A stretch of 64,000 nucleotides of DNA from UBA1479 sp040221095 (GTDB lineage: Bacteria; Pseudomonadota; Alphaproteobacteria; Rhodospirillales; Casp-alpha2), in NCBI GenBank assembly GCA_040221095.1, contig JAVJVP010000015.1:372001-436000 (forward strand). The letters are read 5' to 3'. Of the stretch, positions 17,141-25,673 are shown in pieces. Each line of letters begins with the position of its first letter. Position 1 is the first letter of the stretch. The position numbers were made by a program, and so were the translations under genes. Below the pieces are notes generated by a model that saw only the letters and a list, made by a program, of their open reading frames with translations, made no database searches and was not told where the DNA came from.

Positions 17141-17363
17141 CCTGATCGTCCTGCGCTCGAAAGCTGATCCCTATCTTTTCATCGTCACCGAACGCAGCCG
17201 CTACCGCGTCGCCATGGACGCCTTTCATGCCAGCGACCCGGACGACAGCCTGATCCATGTCCCCCCCGACCGGGCCCAGGCCCTGCTGCGCGGGATGGCC
17301 GATATCGGTTTCGTCGTGGATGCCATCAACGCAAGGGGGCTCTACCGCTACCAGACCAATTGA
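17127..17363 (+). CDS. hypothetical protein, 78 aa
   Basis: A small soluble protein I do not recognise, starting MAEPDLIVLRSKADPYLFIV. It looks like a compact alpha/beta fold with a balanced composition typical of real protein. An AGGTGG site precedes ATG 17127. It is followed by another small gene on the same strand after 77 nt. Confidence 0.55.
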   Translation: MAEPDLIVLRSKADPYLFIVTERSRYRVAMDAFHASDPDDSLIHVPPDRAQALLRGMADIGFVVDAINARGLYRYQTN

Positions 17364-17440
17364 TATTGACCACACCAGCACACCAGCGATCCGGCCTGAA
17401 ACCTTTGAGGGAAGGGAGAGCATGATCGAGGATGTCATAA

Positions 17441-17911
17441 GTGAATTTCTACAAGAGCCTCGTCGTCGCCGGCGGCGTTACGGGCACCATTTTGGGCGCG
17501 GTCCTGTTGACGGGGCTGATGACCGACCCGCATATGGAACTGGACGACGCGGCAAACAGCAGACCCCAGACCCTGCGCATCCAGGCGGTGCCCGTCCGCC
17601 TGGGCGGATATGGCCTGAAGTATAAAAAGGGGGCCGGCGACATCGTCCTGTTGTCGATCACGGTCAAGGTCGGCGGCGTTCCGGAACGGGACCTGGTCTG
17701 CCGGCTGGCACCCCGCCTGGTCTCGACGGTAACGCAGGAGGTCACCCTGCGCTATTCCGAGACCGAGGCCCTGGACGCGGACATCGGAACATCCCTGCCG
17801 GCTCACCTGCGGCGGCGATTCAACCAGGCCCTGAAATCGGACGTGATCCAGGACGTCACCATTGACCGCATCAATTCCGGCGAATTCCCGCCGCAAGGCA
17901 CCTGCGGCTGA
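17441..17911 (+). CDS. membrane-anchored hypothetical protein with FliL-like C-terminal part
   Basis: 156 residues starting with GTG. Residues ~6-26 form one N-terminal membrane helix (LVVAGGVTGTILGAVLLTGL). The periplasmic rest contains LLSITVKVGG, CRLAPRLVS and LPAHLRRRFNQAL..DVIQDVTI, which resembles the C-terminal domain of FliL-type proteins in layout; this is weak. No flagellar genes are nearby. GAGGAT lies 8 nt before the GTG. An overlapping frame with a stronger ribosome-binding site starts at ATG 17422 but translates to low-complexity Arg/Pro/Gly sequence, so I rejected it. Confidence 0.6.
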   Translation: MNFYKSLVVAGGVTGTILGAVLLTGLMTDPHMELDDAANSRPQTLRIQAVPVRLGGYGLKYKKGAGDIVLLSITVKVGGVPERDLVCRLAPRLVSTVTQEVTLRYSETEALDADIGTSLPAHLRRRFNQALKSDVIQDVTIDRINSGEFPPQGTCG

Positions 17912-18011
17912 CGCCCCCGCCCCCGGCACGCCCCACCCCCCTTTGCGCGACGGCGGCCCGGTGGTATCTGTTGACCCAACAACAGTAAACCAACGGGGGA
18001 GAAACCCACCC

Positions 18012-19676
18012 GTGAGCAGGGCGGACAACATCTTCGAGACGGACCTGGGACGCACCCCGGCCAACCACCAGCCGCAGACGCCGCTGAGCTTCCTGACCTG
18101 GGCGGCGGCGGTCTATCCCGATCAGGTCGCGGCGGTCCACGGCGCCCGGCGCATCACCTATGGCGACATGCTGATCCGCTGCCGCCGGCTGGCGGGGGCA
18201 CTCGCCGCGCGCGGCATCGGCCGGGGTGACGCGGTGTCCGTCATGGGCGCCAACACGCCGGAATTGCTCGAAGCGCACTTCGGCATTCCCATGGCGGGGG
18301 CCGTGCTGAACGCCCTGAACACGCGGCTCGACGCCCCGACCATCGCCTTTATTCTCGACCATGCGGAAAGCAAGCTGCTGATCACCGACCGGGAACACGC
18401 CCCGGTGATCAAGGACGCCCTCGCCCGCCTGGGCCGCAAGATCCCTGTCATCGACATCGACGATCCGGAAACCGAAGCCCAGGGCGGCACCCGGGGCGAC
18501 CATCTGGGCGACATGGATTACGAGGCGTTCCTGCAGACCGGCGATCCAGAATTCCCGGTCCGCCCGCCCAAGGACGAATGGCAGGCGATCTCGCTCAACT
18601 ATACCTCCGGCACCACGGGCAACCCCAAGGGCGTGGTCTATCACCATCGGGGCGCCTTCGTGACGGCCATGGGCGGGGCATTGGTCTCGCGCCTCGACCG
18701 CCGGTCGCGCTATCTCTGGACCCTGCCCATGTTCCACTGCAACGGCTGGAGCTATCCCTGGTCGATCACCGCCGCGGCGGGCACGCATATCTGCCTGCGC
18801 CGGGTCGACCCGGCCCTGATCTTTCCCATGATCGCCGAACATCGCGTCACCCATATGTGCGGTGCGCCCATCGTCCTCAACATGCTGATCCACGCGCCGG
18901 ACGCGGTGAAGCGGACGTTCGACCAGGAAGTGCAGGTGTTCACCGGCGGCGCGGCGCCGCCCTCGGCGGTGATCTCGGGCATGGAGAAAATGGGCTTCCG
19001 CGTCACCCATCTGTACGGACTGACGGAATCCTACGGGCCTTCGACCTATTGCGCCTGGCAGGACGCCTGGGACGACCTTGATCCGGACGCCCAGGCGCAG
19101 AAGATCAGCCGCGCCGGCGTGCGCTATCCTACCGTGGCTGATCAGACCGTGATGAACCCGGACACCATGGAACCGGTGCCCGCCGACGGCCGGACCATGG
19201 GCGAGATCATGCTGCGCGGGAACACCATCATGAAGGGTTACCTGAAGAATCCAACCGCGACCGGGGCCGCGTTCCGGGGCGGCTGGTTCCACACGGGCGA
19301 CCTTGCCGTGCTGCACGCGGATGGTTATGTGGAAATCAAGGACCGGTCCAAGGACATCATCATTTCCGGCGGCGAAAACATCTCGTCGCTGGAGGTCGAG
19401 GAATGCCTTTACCGCCATGCGGACGTGATGGAGGCCGCCGTGGTCGCCAAGGCCGACGACAAGTGGGGCGAGACCCCCTGCGCCTTCGTGACCCTGAAGC
19501 CGGGGGCGGAGGACCGCACCGACGCCGACGCCATCATCGCGTGGTGCCGCGCCAACATGGCCCATTACAAGGCGCCGCGCACGGTGGTGTTCGGCCCCCT
19601 GCCCAAGACGTCCACGGGCAAGATCCAGAAGTTCGTGCTGCGCGACCATGCCAATAAAGTAGGCCAGGAGACTTGA
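18012..19676 (+). CDS. acyl-CoA synthetase (AMP-forming), DmdB-like
   Basis: A 554-residue member of the ANL adenylating superfamily, forming acyl-CoA from a carboxylic acid, ATP and CoA. Motif A3 is YTSGTTGNPKGVVYHH, the A5 region HLYGLTESYGPS, A7/A8 FHTGDLAVLHADGYVEIKDR then KDIIISGGENISSLEVE, and the catalytic Lys is in TSTGKIQKF. Overall it is closest by eye to medium/long-chain fatty acyl-CoA and methylmercaptopropionate-CoA ligases (DmdB), which share the N-terminal LGRTPANHQPQTPLSFL-type start. GTG 18012 follows GGGGGAG. The SDR gene 3 nt downstream is probably co-transcribed. Confidence 0.92.
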   Translation: MSRADNIFETDLGRTPANHQPQTPLSFLTWAAAVYPDQVAAVHGARRITYGDMLIRCRRLAGALAARGIGRGDAVSVMGANTPELLEAHFGIPMAGAVLNALNTRLDAPTIAFILDHAESKLLITDREHAPVIKDALARLGRKIPVIDIDDPETEAQGGTRGDHLGDMDYEAFLQTGDPEFPVRPPKDEWQAISLNYTSGTTGNPKGVVYHHRGAFVTAMGGALVSRLDRRSRYLWTLPMFHCNGWSYPWSITAAAGTHICLRRVDPALIFPMIAEHRVTHMCGAPIVLNMLIHAPDAVKRTFDQEVQVFTGGAAPPSAVISGMEKMGFRVTHLYGLTESYGPSTYCAWQDAWDDLDPDAQAQKISRAGVRYPTVADQTVMNPDTMEPVPADGRTMGEIMLRGNTIMKGYLKNPTATGAAFRGGWFHTGDLAVLHADGYVEIKDRSKDIIISGGENISSLEVEECLYRHADVMEAAVVAKADDKWGETPCAFVTLKPGAEDRTDADAIIAWCRANMAHYKAPRTVVFGPLPKTSTGKIQKFVLRDHANKVGQET

Positions 19677-19679
19677 GCC

Positions 19680-20456
19680 ATGACCCGTTTCTTCCGCGAT
19701 GACCTTTTGGCCGACCGGGTGGCCCTGGTCACCGGCGCGTCCTCCGGCCTGGGCCGCCGTTTCGCCGAGGCGCTGGCCGCCCATGGCGCCGCCGTCGCCT
19801 GCTGCGCGCGGCGGCGGGAAAAGCTCGCGGAAACGGTCGACGCCATCACGGCGGCGGGCGGACAGGCGCTGGCCGTGGAAATGGACGTGACCGACCGGGA
19901 GTCCGTGGCCGACGCCTTCGAGACCGCCGACCGGGCGCTCGGCCAGGTCACGATCCTGATCAACAACGCGGGCCTGGCCTCGACCGACCGCGCCATCGAC
20001 CTCGACCCCGCAACCTGGGACCAGACCATGGCGACCAACCTGACCGGCGCCTGGACCGTGGCACAACGTGCCGCCAAGGACATGATCGCCGCCGGCAGGC
20101 CGGGCACCATCGTCAACGTCGCCTCGGTCCTGGGCCTGCGCCAGGCGGGCGGCGTCATGCCCTACGCCGTGTCCAAGGCCGGGCTGGTGCAGATGACCAA
20201 ATCCCTGGCCCTGGAATGGGCGCGCCACAACATCCGGGTCAACGCCATCGCCCCCGGCTACATCGAAACGGACCTGAACCGGAACTTCCTGGAAAGCGAG
20301 GGCGGCCAGACCCTGATGAAGCGCATTCCCCAGCGCCGCTTCGGCAAGCCCGAAGACCTGGAAGGCGCCCTGCTGCTGTTGGCGTCCGACGCGTCCGACT
20401 TCATGACCGGCGAGACCGTTGCCGTCGACGGCGGGCATCTGGTCAACACGCTGTAG
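19680..20456 (+). CDS. SDR-family oxidoreductase
   Basis: A 258-residue classical SDR. Cofactor motif TGASSGLG (residues ~20-27), a CARRREKL turn suggesting NADP(H), NNAG motif, catalytic Ser in VASVLG, and YAVSKAG with Tyr and Lys, then RVNAIAPGYIETDL. It resembles 3-oxoacyl-ACP/3-hydroxyacyl-CoA reductase types. Directly after the acyl-CoA synthetase, so it probably acts on the same CoA-linked pathway. The substrate is not determinable. Confidence 0.92.
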   Translation: MTRFFRDDLLADRVALVTGASSGLGRRFAEALAAHGAAVACCARRREKLAETVDAITAAGGQALAVEMDVTDRESVADAFETADRALGQVTILINNAGLASTDRAIDLDPATWDQTMATNLTGAWTVAQRAAKDMIAAGRPGTIVNVASVLGLRQAGGVMPYAVSKAGLVQMTKSLALEWARHNIRVNAIAPGYIETDLNRNFLESEGGQTLMKRIPQRRFGKPEDLEGALLLLASDASDFMTGETVAVDGGHLVNTL

Positions 20457-20470
20457 AAAAGAAGACCGCC

Positions 20471-20711
20471 ATGCCTTTTGCGCAAGCAGACGGCGGCGTC
20501 GGGGCGGATCGGGATCGCACCCCGCGGATAATCCCGGCTACCGCCCCGAATCCCAGAACCGGGCGCCGCCGGCACCTTTCCCGCCGACGATTTCGCGAAC
20601 GGGCCGACGCGCCTGCAATTGAAGCGCAAGGGCGCGGAAGGATCCTGGCCGCTGCGCGACATGGCGACGGTGGGATTCAACGGCGTGGCCCCGGCCCAGG
20701 AACGGACCTAG
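20471..20711 (+). pseudogene. probable relic of a small gene broken by two frame changes
   Basis: No intact frame covers this gap, but three frames in succession read like protein. ATG 20471 gives MPFAQADGGVGADRDRTPR. A second frame gives ADNPGYRPESQNRA. A third frame gives AGTFPADDFANGPTRLQLKR, continuing KGAEGSWPLRDMATVGFNGV to a TAG at 20709. Joined, they would make a ~75-residue protein. I do not recognise it. A sequencing error is an alternative to real decay. Confidence 0.35.
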
Positions 20712-20731
20712 ATCTCGGCTCTCAGGAAGGC

Positions 20732-21058
20732 TCAGTTGTCCTGGTATTTCAGGAAGCGGTCGCGGTCGACGTCCAGGGACCAGTCGAATTCCACGGCAAA
20801 CCCACCGTCGAACACACGGGCGACGCGGCCCGGCACATGGGCGCGGCCGCGGATGACCAGCAGGATCTCGTCATCGACCTGTACCGGATCATCCTGGGGC
20901 TGGCTGCCTTCGGGGTAAATGATCGACGCGCCGCCGACGGACATGTCATGGAGCTTGCCGCCCCGGTAGGGGCCGCCGCCATTGACTTCCACGTTCCCAT
21001 GCACGGTGGAACGGGGATTTCTGCGCGCGTCTTGTTGTTGTTGTTCGTTCAAGTCCAT
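20732..21058 (-). CDS. PilZ-domain protein
   Basis: A 108-residue single-domain PilZ protein. The c-di-GMP-binding signature is present: RRNPR near residue 11 (RxxxR) and DMSVGGASI (D/NxSxxG). The rest is a small beta-barrel. Such proteins act as second-messenger receptors affecting motility, polysaccharide or adhesion. I use ATG 21058, which has AGGG 9 nt upstream; two earlier in-frame ATGs lack ribosome-binding sites. No diguanylate cyclase lies next to it. Confidence 0.85.
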   Translation of the reverse strand: MDLNEQQQQDARRNPRSTVHGNVEVNGGGPYRGGKLHDMSVGGASIIYPEGSQPQDDPVQVDDEILLVIRGRAHVPGRVARVFDGGFAVEFDWSLDVDRDRFLKYQDN

Positions 21059-21280
21059 GGCGGTCATCCCTGGCAACAAAGATCCCGCCCTCAAAAGCTG
21101 ATTTCTTTTAAGACGAGGGAAATTCTAGGCCACAACCCTGATCATTCCCTGACAATATTAAAAATCAGACAAGAATTCGCGCCCGGGTTCCGGTTTTTCC
21201 GGCAAATCTGATAGTCTCGCGGCCCGCCGCCGGGCGAAAATGGCCCGGCCTTCGACGCAGAAAGACAGGAACCCGCCTTT

Positions 21281-22480
21281 ATGGATTTCAAACTGACCCC
21301 GGAAGTGGACAAAACCCGGCAGGCCATCCGCCGATTCGTGGCCGACACCCTCCTGCCGCTGGAGGCCGATCCGGCCAGTTACGACGATCATGAGAACATC
21401 CGCCTCGACCTGCTGGACGGTTTGCGCGCCAAGGCGAAAAGCGAGGGGCTATGGGCACTGTCCATGCCGACGGCGCGCGGCGGGCGCGGATTCGACACGG
21501 TCGGCATGGCCGCCTGCTACGAGGAAATGAACCGCTCCATCTTCGGCCCCGTGGTGTTCAACGCCGCCGCCCCCGACGACGGCAACATGTTCGTTTTGAA
21601 CAAGGTCGCGACGGACGCGCAGAAGGAACAATGGCTGCAGCCGATCATCGACGGCACCGTGCGATCGTCCATCATCATGACCGAACCGGCCCCGGGGGCC
21701 GGCTCCGACCCGTCGGGTATGATGCGCACGCGGGCGGAAAAGAAGGGCGACAAGTGGGTCGTCCACGGCCGCAAATGGTTCATCACCGGGGCCGGCGTGG
21801 CGTCCCACTTTATTCTTCTCGCCCGCACCTCCGACGACGAACGGCGCAATCTGACCGCCTTCCTGTTCCACAAGGACCAGCCGGGCTGGGAAATCGTGCG
21901 CCGCATCCCGATCATGGGCCCGGAAGAACACGGCGGCCATTGCGAACTCAACTTCGACGGCCTGGAAATCCCCGACGAGAACCGCCTGATGGGCGTCGGC
22001 GAGGGCATGAAATGCGTGCAGATCCGCCTCGGCACCGCGCGCCTGACCCATTGCATGCGCTGGCTGGGTCTGGCCAAGCGGTCGTTGGAAATCGCCGATG
22101 AATATATCTCCGAGCGCGAGGCCTTCGGCACCCGCCTGGCCGACCGGGAAAGCGTACAACTGCTGTTGGGCGAGGCGGCCAAGGAAATCCAGATCGGCCG
22201 CCTGCTGACCATGCACGCCGCCTGGACCCTCGACCAGGGCAGCCGCGCCCGGGCCGAGGTTTCCACCGCCAAGGTCCAGGTCGCCGACACCCTGCACAAA
22301 TGCGTCGATACGGCGGTGCAGTTGTGCGGCGCCAGGGGCTATTCCAAGGACACGGTCCTGGAATGGATCTACCGTTACGCCCGCCAGGCGCGTCTGGTCG
22401 ACGGCGCCTCCGAAGTCCACAAGATGGTCCTGGCCGGCCAATTCCGCGAACACGGCCTTGATTACTGGCATTGGGGCTGA
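21281..22480 (+). CDS. acyl-CoA dehydrogenase, ACAD10/11-like
   Basis: A 399-residue flavoprotein that introduces a trans-2 double bond in acyl-CoA esters and passes electrons to ETF. FAD/substrate motifs include IIMTEPAPGAGSDPSGM, VHGRKWFITGAG and RGYSKDTVLEWIYRYARQARL, and the catalytic Glu appears in DGASEVHKMVL, the arrangement seen in ACAD10/ACAD11-type enzymes. Followed by a phosphotransferase and a DUF6285 gene. That trio matches the known link between ACAD11-type dehydrogenases and kinase-like domains, proposed to handle 4-hydroxy fatty acids through phosphorylation. Confidence 0.92.
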   Translation: MDFKLTPEVDKTRQAIRRFVADTLLPLEADPASYDDHENIRLDLLDGLRAKAKSEGLWALSMPTARGGRGFDTVGMAACYEEMNRSIFGPVVFNAAAPDDGNMFVLNKVATDAQKEQWLQPIIDGTVRSSIIMTEPAPGAGSDPSGMMRTRAEKKGDKWVVHGRKWFITGAGVASHFILLARTSDDERRNLTAFLFHKDQPGWEIVRRIPIMGPEEHGGHCELNFDGLEIPDENRLMGVGEGMKCVQIRLGTARLTHCMRWLGLAKRSLEIADEYISEREAFGTRLADRESVQLLLGEAAKEIQIGRLLTMHAAWTLDQGSRARAEVSTAKVQVADTLHKCVDTAVQLCGARGYSKDTVLEWIYRYARQARLVDGASEVHKMVLAGQFREHGLDYWHWG

Positions 22481-22488
22481 GATTGCCC

Positions 22489-23502
22489 GTGGCCGGAAAT
22501 CTGACATCCGATGACCGTACCCGCCTGACCGGCTGGCTCGCGGATCTGGCCGGAGGGGCGGTGCGCATCCTGGCCACGGAACGGCTGTCCGGCGGGGCGA
22601 TCCAGGAAAACCACCGGCTGGAAATCGACGTCACGGGCGGCACCTGGCCCGGCCACCACGATCTGGTGCTGCGCCGGGACGCGGCCTCCGCCGTCGCCAC
22701 CAGCCATTCCCGGGCCGAGGAATTCGCCCTGCTGAAGGCCGCCCACAGCGCCGGGGTCACCGTGCCGACCCCCTGCGTGTTGTGCGAGGACAATGGCGTC
22801 CTGGGCGTGCCGTTCTTTCTCATGCATCGGGTGAGGGGCGAGGCCCGGGGCGGGCGGCTGGTCAGGGAAGCGCCTAACGCCGATCTGGTCCGCGCCCTGG
22901 GGGAAAATCTGGCGCATATCCACAGCATCACGCCACGGGGCGCCGATCTGGCCTTTCTCGGCCCGCCGCCCCAGGACCCGGCCCGCGCCGCCGTGGCGCA
23001 GTACGGCACCTATCTGGACGCCCTGCCCGACCCCCATCCCGCCGTGGAATGGGGACTGGCCTGGCTCGCCGACCACGCCCCGCCCCCCGGCGCCATCGTG
23101 CTGTGTCACCGCGATTACCGCACGGGCAACCTGATGATCGACGGCGGGACCTTGTCGGCGACCCTGGATTGGGAGTTCGCCGGCTGGTCCGACCCGCTGG
23201 AGGATATCGGCTGGTTTCTCGCCAAATGCTGGCGCTTCGGGCGCTGGGAGGAAGAGGCCGGCGGCCTCGGCCCGCAAAGGGCATTCCTCGCGGGTTATGA
23301 AGACGCCTCGGGCCGCACGGTCGACCCCGCCGCCGTCACCTATTGGCAGGTCATGGCCCATGTACGCTGGGCCGTAATCGCCCTGCAGCAGGCTTGGCGG
23401 CACGTCTCGGGCGAGGAGCCGTCCCTCGAACTGGCCCTGACCGCCCATGTCGTGCCCGAGTTGGAGGCCGAAATTCTCGCCATGACGGGAGACCCACGAT
23501 GA
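22489..23502 (+). CDS. phosphotransferase (APH/ACAD10-11 kinase-like)
   Basis: A 337-residue kinase-like protein of the aminoglycoside-phosphotransferase fold. The catalytic loop reads LCHRDYRTGNLMID and the metal-binding motif LDWEFAGWSDPLEDIGW, both intact. The N-lobe has RLSGGAIQENHRLEI. In animals this domain is fused to ACAD10/ACAD11; here it is the next gene after an ACAD, so a hydroxyacyl-CoA kinase role is a reasonable inference. I use GTG 22489; TTG codons at 22471 and 22483 are alternatives. Confidence 0.88.
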   Translation: MAGNLTSDDRTRLTGWLADLAGGAVRILATERLSGGAIQENHRLEIDVTGGTWPGHHDLVLRRDAASAVATSHSRAEEFALLKAAHSAGVTVPTPCVLCEDNGVLGVPFFLMHRVRGEARGGRLVREAPNADLVRALGENLAHIHSITPRGADLAFLGPPPQDPARAAVAQYGTYLDALPDPHPAVEWGLAWLADHAPPPGAIVLCHRDYRTGNLMIDGGTLSATLDWEFAGWSDPLEDIGWFLAKCWRFGRWEEEAGGLGPQRAFLAGYEDASGRTVDPAAVTYWQVMAHVRWAVIALQQAWRHVSGEEPSLELALTAHVVPELEAEILAMTGDPR

Positions 23503-23852
23503 GAAAGAAGCCGAGCGGCCCCGCCCTGACCGACATCGCCGACGCCACGGAAGCCGCCGCCGACCCCGACGCCGGCAACGCCAACTATGTCGCCGCCATG
23601 ATCCGCAACGCCCGTGCCATCGCGGCGCGTCAGGCCGCCGCCGGCGACGGGCCGGAACGGGCCGAGACGGCGTCGCTCAAGACGCTGTTGGGCAGGGACG
23701 GCGGCCTTGATGACCTCAACCGCGCCCTCGCCCGGGCCATCCGCCAAGGCAATGCCCCCAAAGGCACCCATGCCCATCTGACCGCCGTCATGCGGTCTGA
23801 GCTGGCCGAAAGCAATCCCCGCTATCTCGCCCGCCTGGATGACGACGTCTGA
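23499..23852 (+). CDS. DUF6285-family protein
   Basis: A 117-residue small helical protein. Its C-terminal half fits DUF6285: SLKTLLGRDGGLDDLNRALARAIRQG, then HLTAV and SNPRYLARL. This family is usually the third gene after an ACAD and a phosphotransferase, as here. ATGA overlap with the upstream gene indicates translational coupling. Biochemical function is not known to me; its constant company suggests a subunit or accessory factor of that pathway. Confidence 0.75.
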   Translation: MRKKPSGPALTDIADATEAAADPDAGNANYVAAMIRNARAIAARQAAAGDGPERAETASLKTLLGRDGGLDDLNRALARAIRQGNAPKGTHAHLTAVMRSELAESNPRYLARLDDDV

Positions 23853-23914
23853 GTGAACAACAATGTGATGGGGCGTGATTTCACCGCCCCCCGCAGGGCG
23901 GCGATAATCCGGCC

Positions 23915-24262
23915 ATGACGACGATATTGCTGGTTGATGACGACACCGACCTGCGCAGCACGCTTTGCGAAACCCTGGAAGATGCCGGGTTTCGCGTGTT
24001 GGCCGCGTCGGGCGGACATGCCGCGCTTGATATCATCAAACGCGAGACCGTCGATGCCGCCGTCACCGACATCGTCATGGCCGACGGCGAAGGCATCGAA
24101 TTCATCATCAATGCGAAGAAAGCGCGGCCGACGCTTCCCGTCATCGCCATGTCGGCGAAGGCCCTGTACCTCCGGGATGCGGCCGGCCTGGGGGCCGACC
24201 ACACGCTGCTGAAGCCGTTCCGTCTGCGTGACCTGCTGGACGTTCTGGGGCCGGCCGCCTAA
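23915..24262 (+). CDS. single-domain response regulator (CheY-like)
   Basis: A 115-residue receiver domain with no output domain. The acidic pocket is VDDDTDL, the phosphoacceptor Asp lies at about residue 47-48 in VTDIVMADGEG, the conserved Thr/Ser in VIAMSAK and the Lys in LLKPF. It probably shuttles phosphate or binds a partner. No kinase is adjacent; the nearest is the histidine kinase at 26343-27866, 2 kb away on the other strand. Confidence 0.88.
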   Translation: MTTILLVDDDTDLRSTLCETLEDAGFRVLAASGGHAALDIIKRETVDAAVTDIVMADGEGIEFIINAKKARPTLPVIAMSAKALYLRDAAGLGADHTLLKPFRLRDLLDVLGPAA

Positions 24263-24273
24263 GCCCCGGGGGG

Positions 24274-24319
24274 GCGTGCGTTTCGGCGCATTAGGCGTTA
24301 TATAACTCGATACGCACGC
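24274..24319. promoter_or_regulatory. inverted repeats ahead of otnK
   Basis: GCGTGCGT (24274-24281) and ACGCACGC (24312-24319) form an 8-bp inverted repeat around a 30-nt centre that itself contains the palindrome GTTATATAAC (24297-24306). The inner palindrome could be an operator for the otnK-otnC operon. The outer arms could form a terminator stem for the preceding receiver gene. Confidence 0.35.
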
Positions 24320-24371
24320 AAAAGGCCGTCCCGCCCGGGTCGCGGCCGTGATCGAGGAGACGCCCGCCCCC

Positions 24372-25673
24372 ATGTCCATCGTATTGGGATGCATTGCCGA
24401 TGATTTCACCGGCGCCACGGACCTTGCCAACACGCTGGTGAAGAACGGCATGCGCACGGTGCAGGTCAACGGCGTGCCCTCGGGCGCCAGCCTGAAGGAT
24501 CTGGGCGACGCCGAGGCCGTGGTCGTGGCCTTGAAATCGCGCACCTGCCCGGTGCACGAAGCGGTCACGGAATCGCTCGCCGCCCTGTCCTGGCTCAAGG
24601 GCCTGGGCACCAAACAGATCTTCTTCAAGTATTGTTCGACCTTCGATTCCACGGACATGGGCAATATCGGCCCCGTCGCCGACGCCCTGCTGGATGCGCT
24701 CGACGCCGATTTCGCCATCGCCTGCCCGGCCTTTCCCACCACCGGGCGGACCATCTACAAGGGCTACCTGTTCGTGAACGACGTCCTGCTGTCGGAATCG
24801 AGCCTCAAGGACCACCCCCTGACGCCCATGCGCGACGCCAATCTGGTGCGCGTGCTGTCGCGCCAGACGGACGAAATGGTCGGCCTGGTCGAACACAAGA
24901 CCGTGCGCAAGGGTGCGGCCGAGGTGAAGGCCGCCGTCGCCGCCTTGAAAAAGAACGGCAACCGCTATGCCATTGTCGACGCCCTGGACGACGCCGACCT
25001 GGGCGTGATCGGCCAGGCCGTGGCCGATCACCCATTGGTCACCGGCGGCTCGGGCATTGCCCTGGGGCTGCCGGAAAACTACCGCCGGCAGGGTCTTTTG
25101 GGCGCGCCCGCCGAGGCGGCGCTGCCGAATGTCACCGGCCCCGCCGTGATCATCGCCGGCAGTTGCTCGCAGGCGACCCGCGGCCAGGTCGCGCGGGCGA
25201 AAAAACAGTGGCCGACTCATCAGGTCGATCCGCTGGCCCTCGGCGACGTGGTCGACGCGGCCCGCACCGTGGCGGACAAGATTTTGGCGGGCCTCAATTC
25301 CGGGCCGCAACTGGTCTACTCCACCGCCGATCCGGACACGGTGGTGAAAGTGCAGTCTGAAATGGGCCGCAATCAGGCGGGCGACACGGTCGAGCGGTTC
25401 TTCGGGCGCCTGGCGCGCAATCTGCGCGACGGCGGCGTGCGGCGTTTCGTCGTCGCCGGGGGCGAAACCTCCGGCGCCGTGGTTCAGGCGCTGGGCGTGC
25501 AGGCCATGCGGATCGGCCCGGAAATCGATCCCGGCGTGCCCTGGACGGAAAGCCTGACGTTCGCCACGGGCGGCGAGGCGCCCCTGGCGCTCACCCTCAA
25601 GTCCGGCAACTTCGGGGCCGAGGACTTCTTCGAAAAGGCGCTCGCCATGCTCGACGAGAAGGCCGTCGCATGA
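24372..25673 (+). CDS. otnK: 3-oxo-tetronate kinase
   Basis: A 433-residue four-carbon acid sugar kinase (DUF1537 family). The N-terminal domain shows GCIADDFTGATDLANTLV and FFKYCSTFDSTDMGNIGPV, plus CPAFPTTGRTIYKGYLFV; the nucleotide-binding C-terminal domain has AGSCSQATRGQV and VVAGGETSGAVVQALG. It phosphorylates 3-oxo-tetronates at C4. The next gene encodes the matching decarboxylase, giving the oxidised L-threonate / D-erythronate breakdown route. ATG 24372 follows GAGGAG; a GTG at 24348 is less likely. No dehydrogenase or isomerase of the route is adjacent. Confidence 0.92.
   Translation: MSIVLGCIADDFTGATDLANTLVKNGMRTVQVNGVPSGASLKDLGDAEAVVVALKSRTCPVHEAVTESLAALSWLKGLGTKQIFFKYCSTFDSTDMGNIGPVADALLDALDADFAIACPAFPTTGRTIYKGYLFVNDVLLSESSLKDHPLTPMRDANLVRVLSRQTDEMVGLVEHKTVRKGAAEVKAAVAALKKNGNRYAIVDALDDADLGVIGQAVADHPLVTGGSGIALGLPENYRRQGLLGAPAEAALPNVTGPAVIIAGSCSQATRGQVARAKKQWPTHQVDPLALGDVVDAARTVADKILAGLNSGPQLVYSTADPDTVVKVQSEMGRNQAGDTVERFFGRLARNLRDGGVRRFVVAGGETSGAVVQALGVQAMRIGPEIDPGVPWTESLTFATGGEAPLALTLKSGNFGAEDFFEKALAMLDEKAVA

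Noticed and set aside
17422..17625. ORF with a good ribosome-binding site overlapping the FliL-like gene
   Set aside because: Translates to Arg/Gly/Pro-rich sequence of a shadow frame; the GTG 17441 frame has a membrane helix and a normal composition.
17871..20438. 855-codon open frame on the minus strand
   Set aside because: It is the antisense of the acyl-CoA synthetase and SDR genes; composition is His/Gly/Arg/Asp-rich and no family segment is visible.
18012..20456. DMSP demethylation (dmd) pathway
   Set aside because: The synthetase resembles DmdB, but no dmdA or dmdD lies beside it, so the pathway cannot be claimed.
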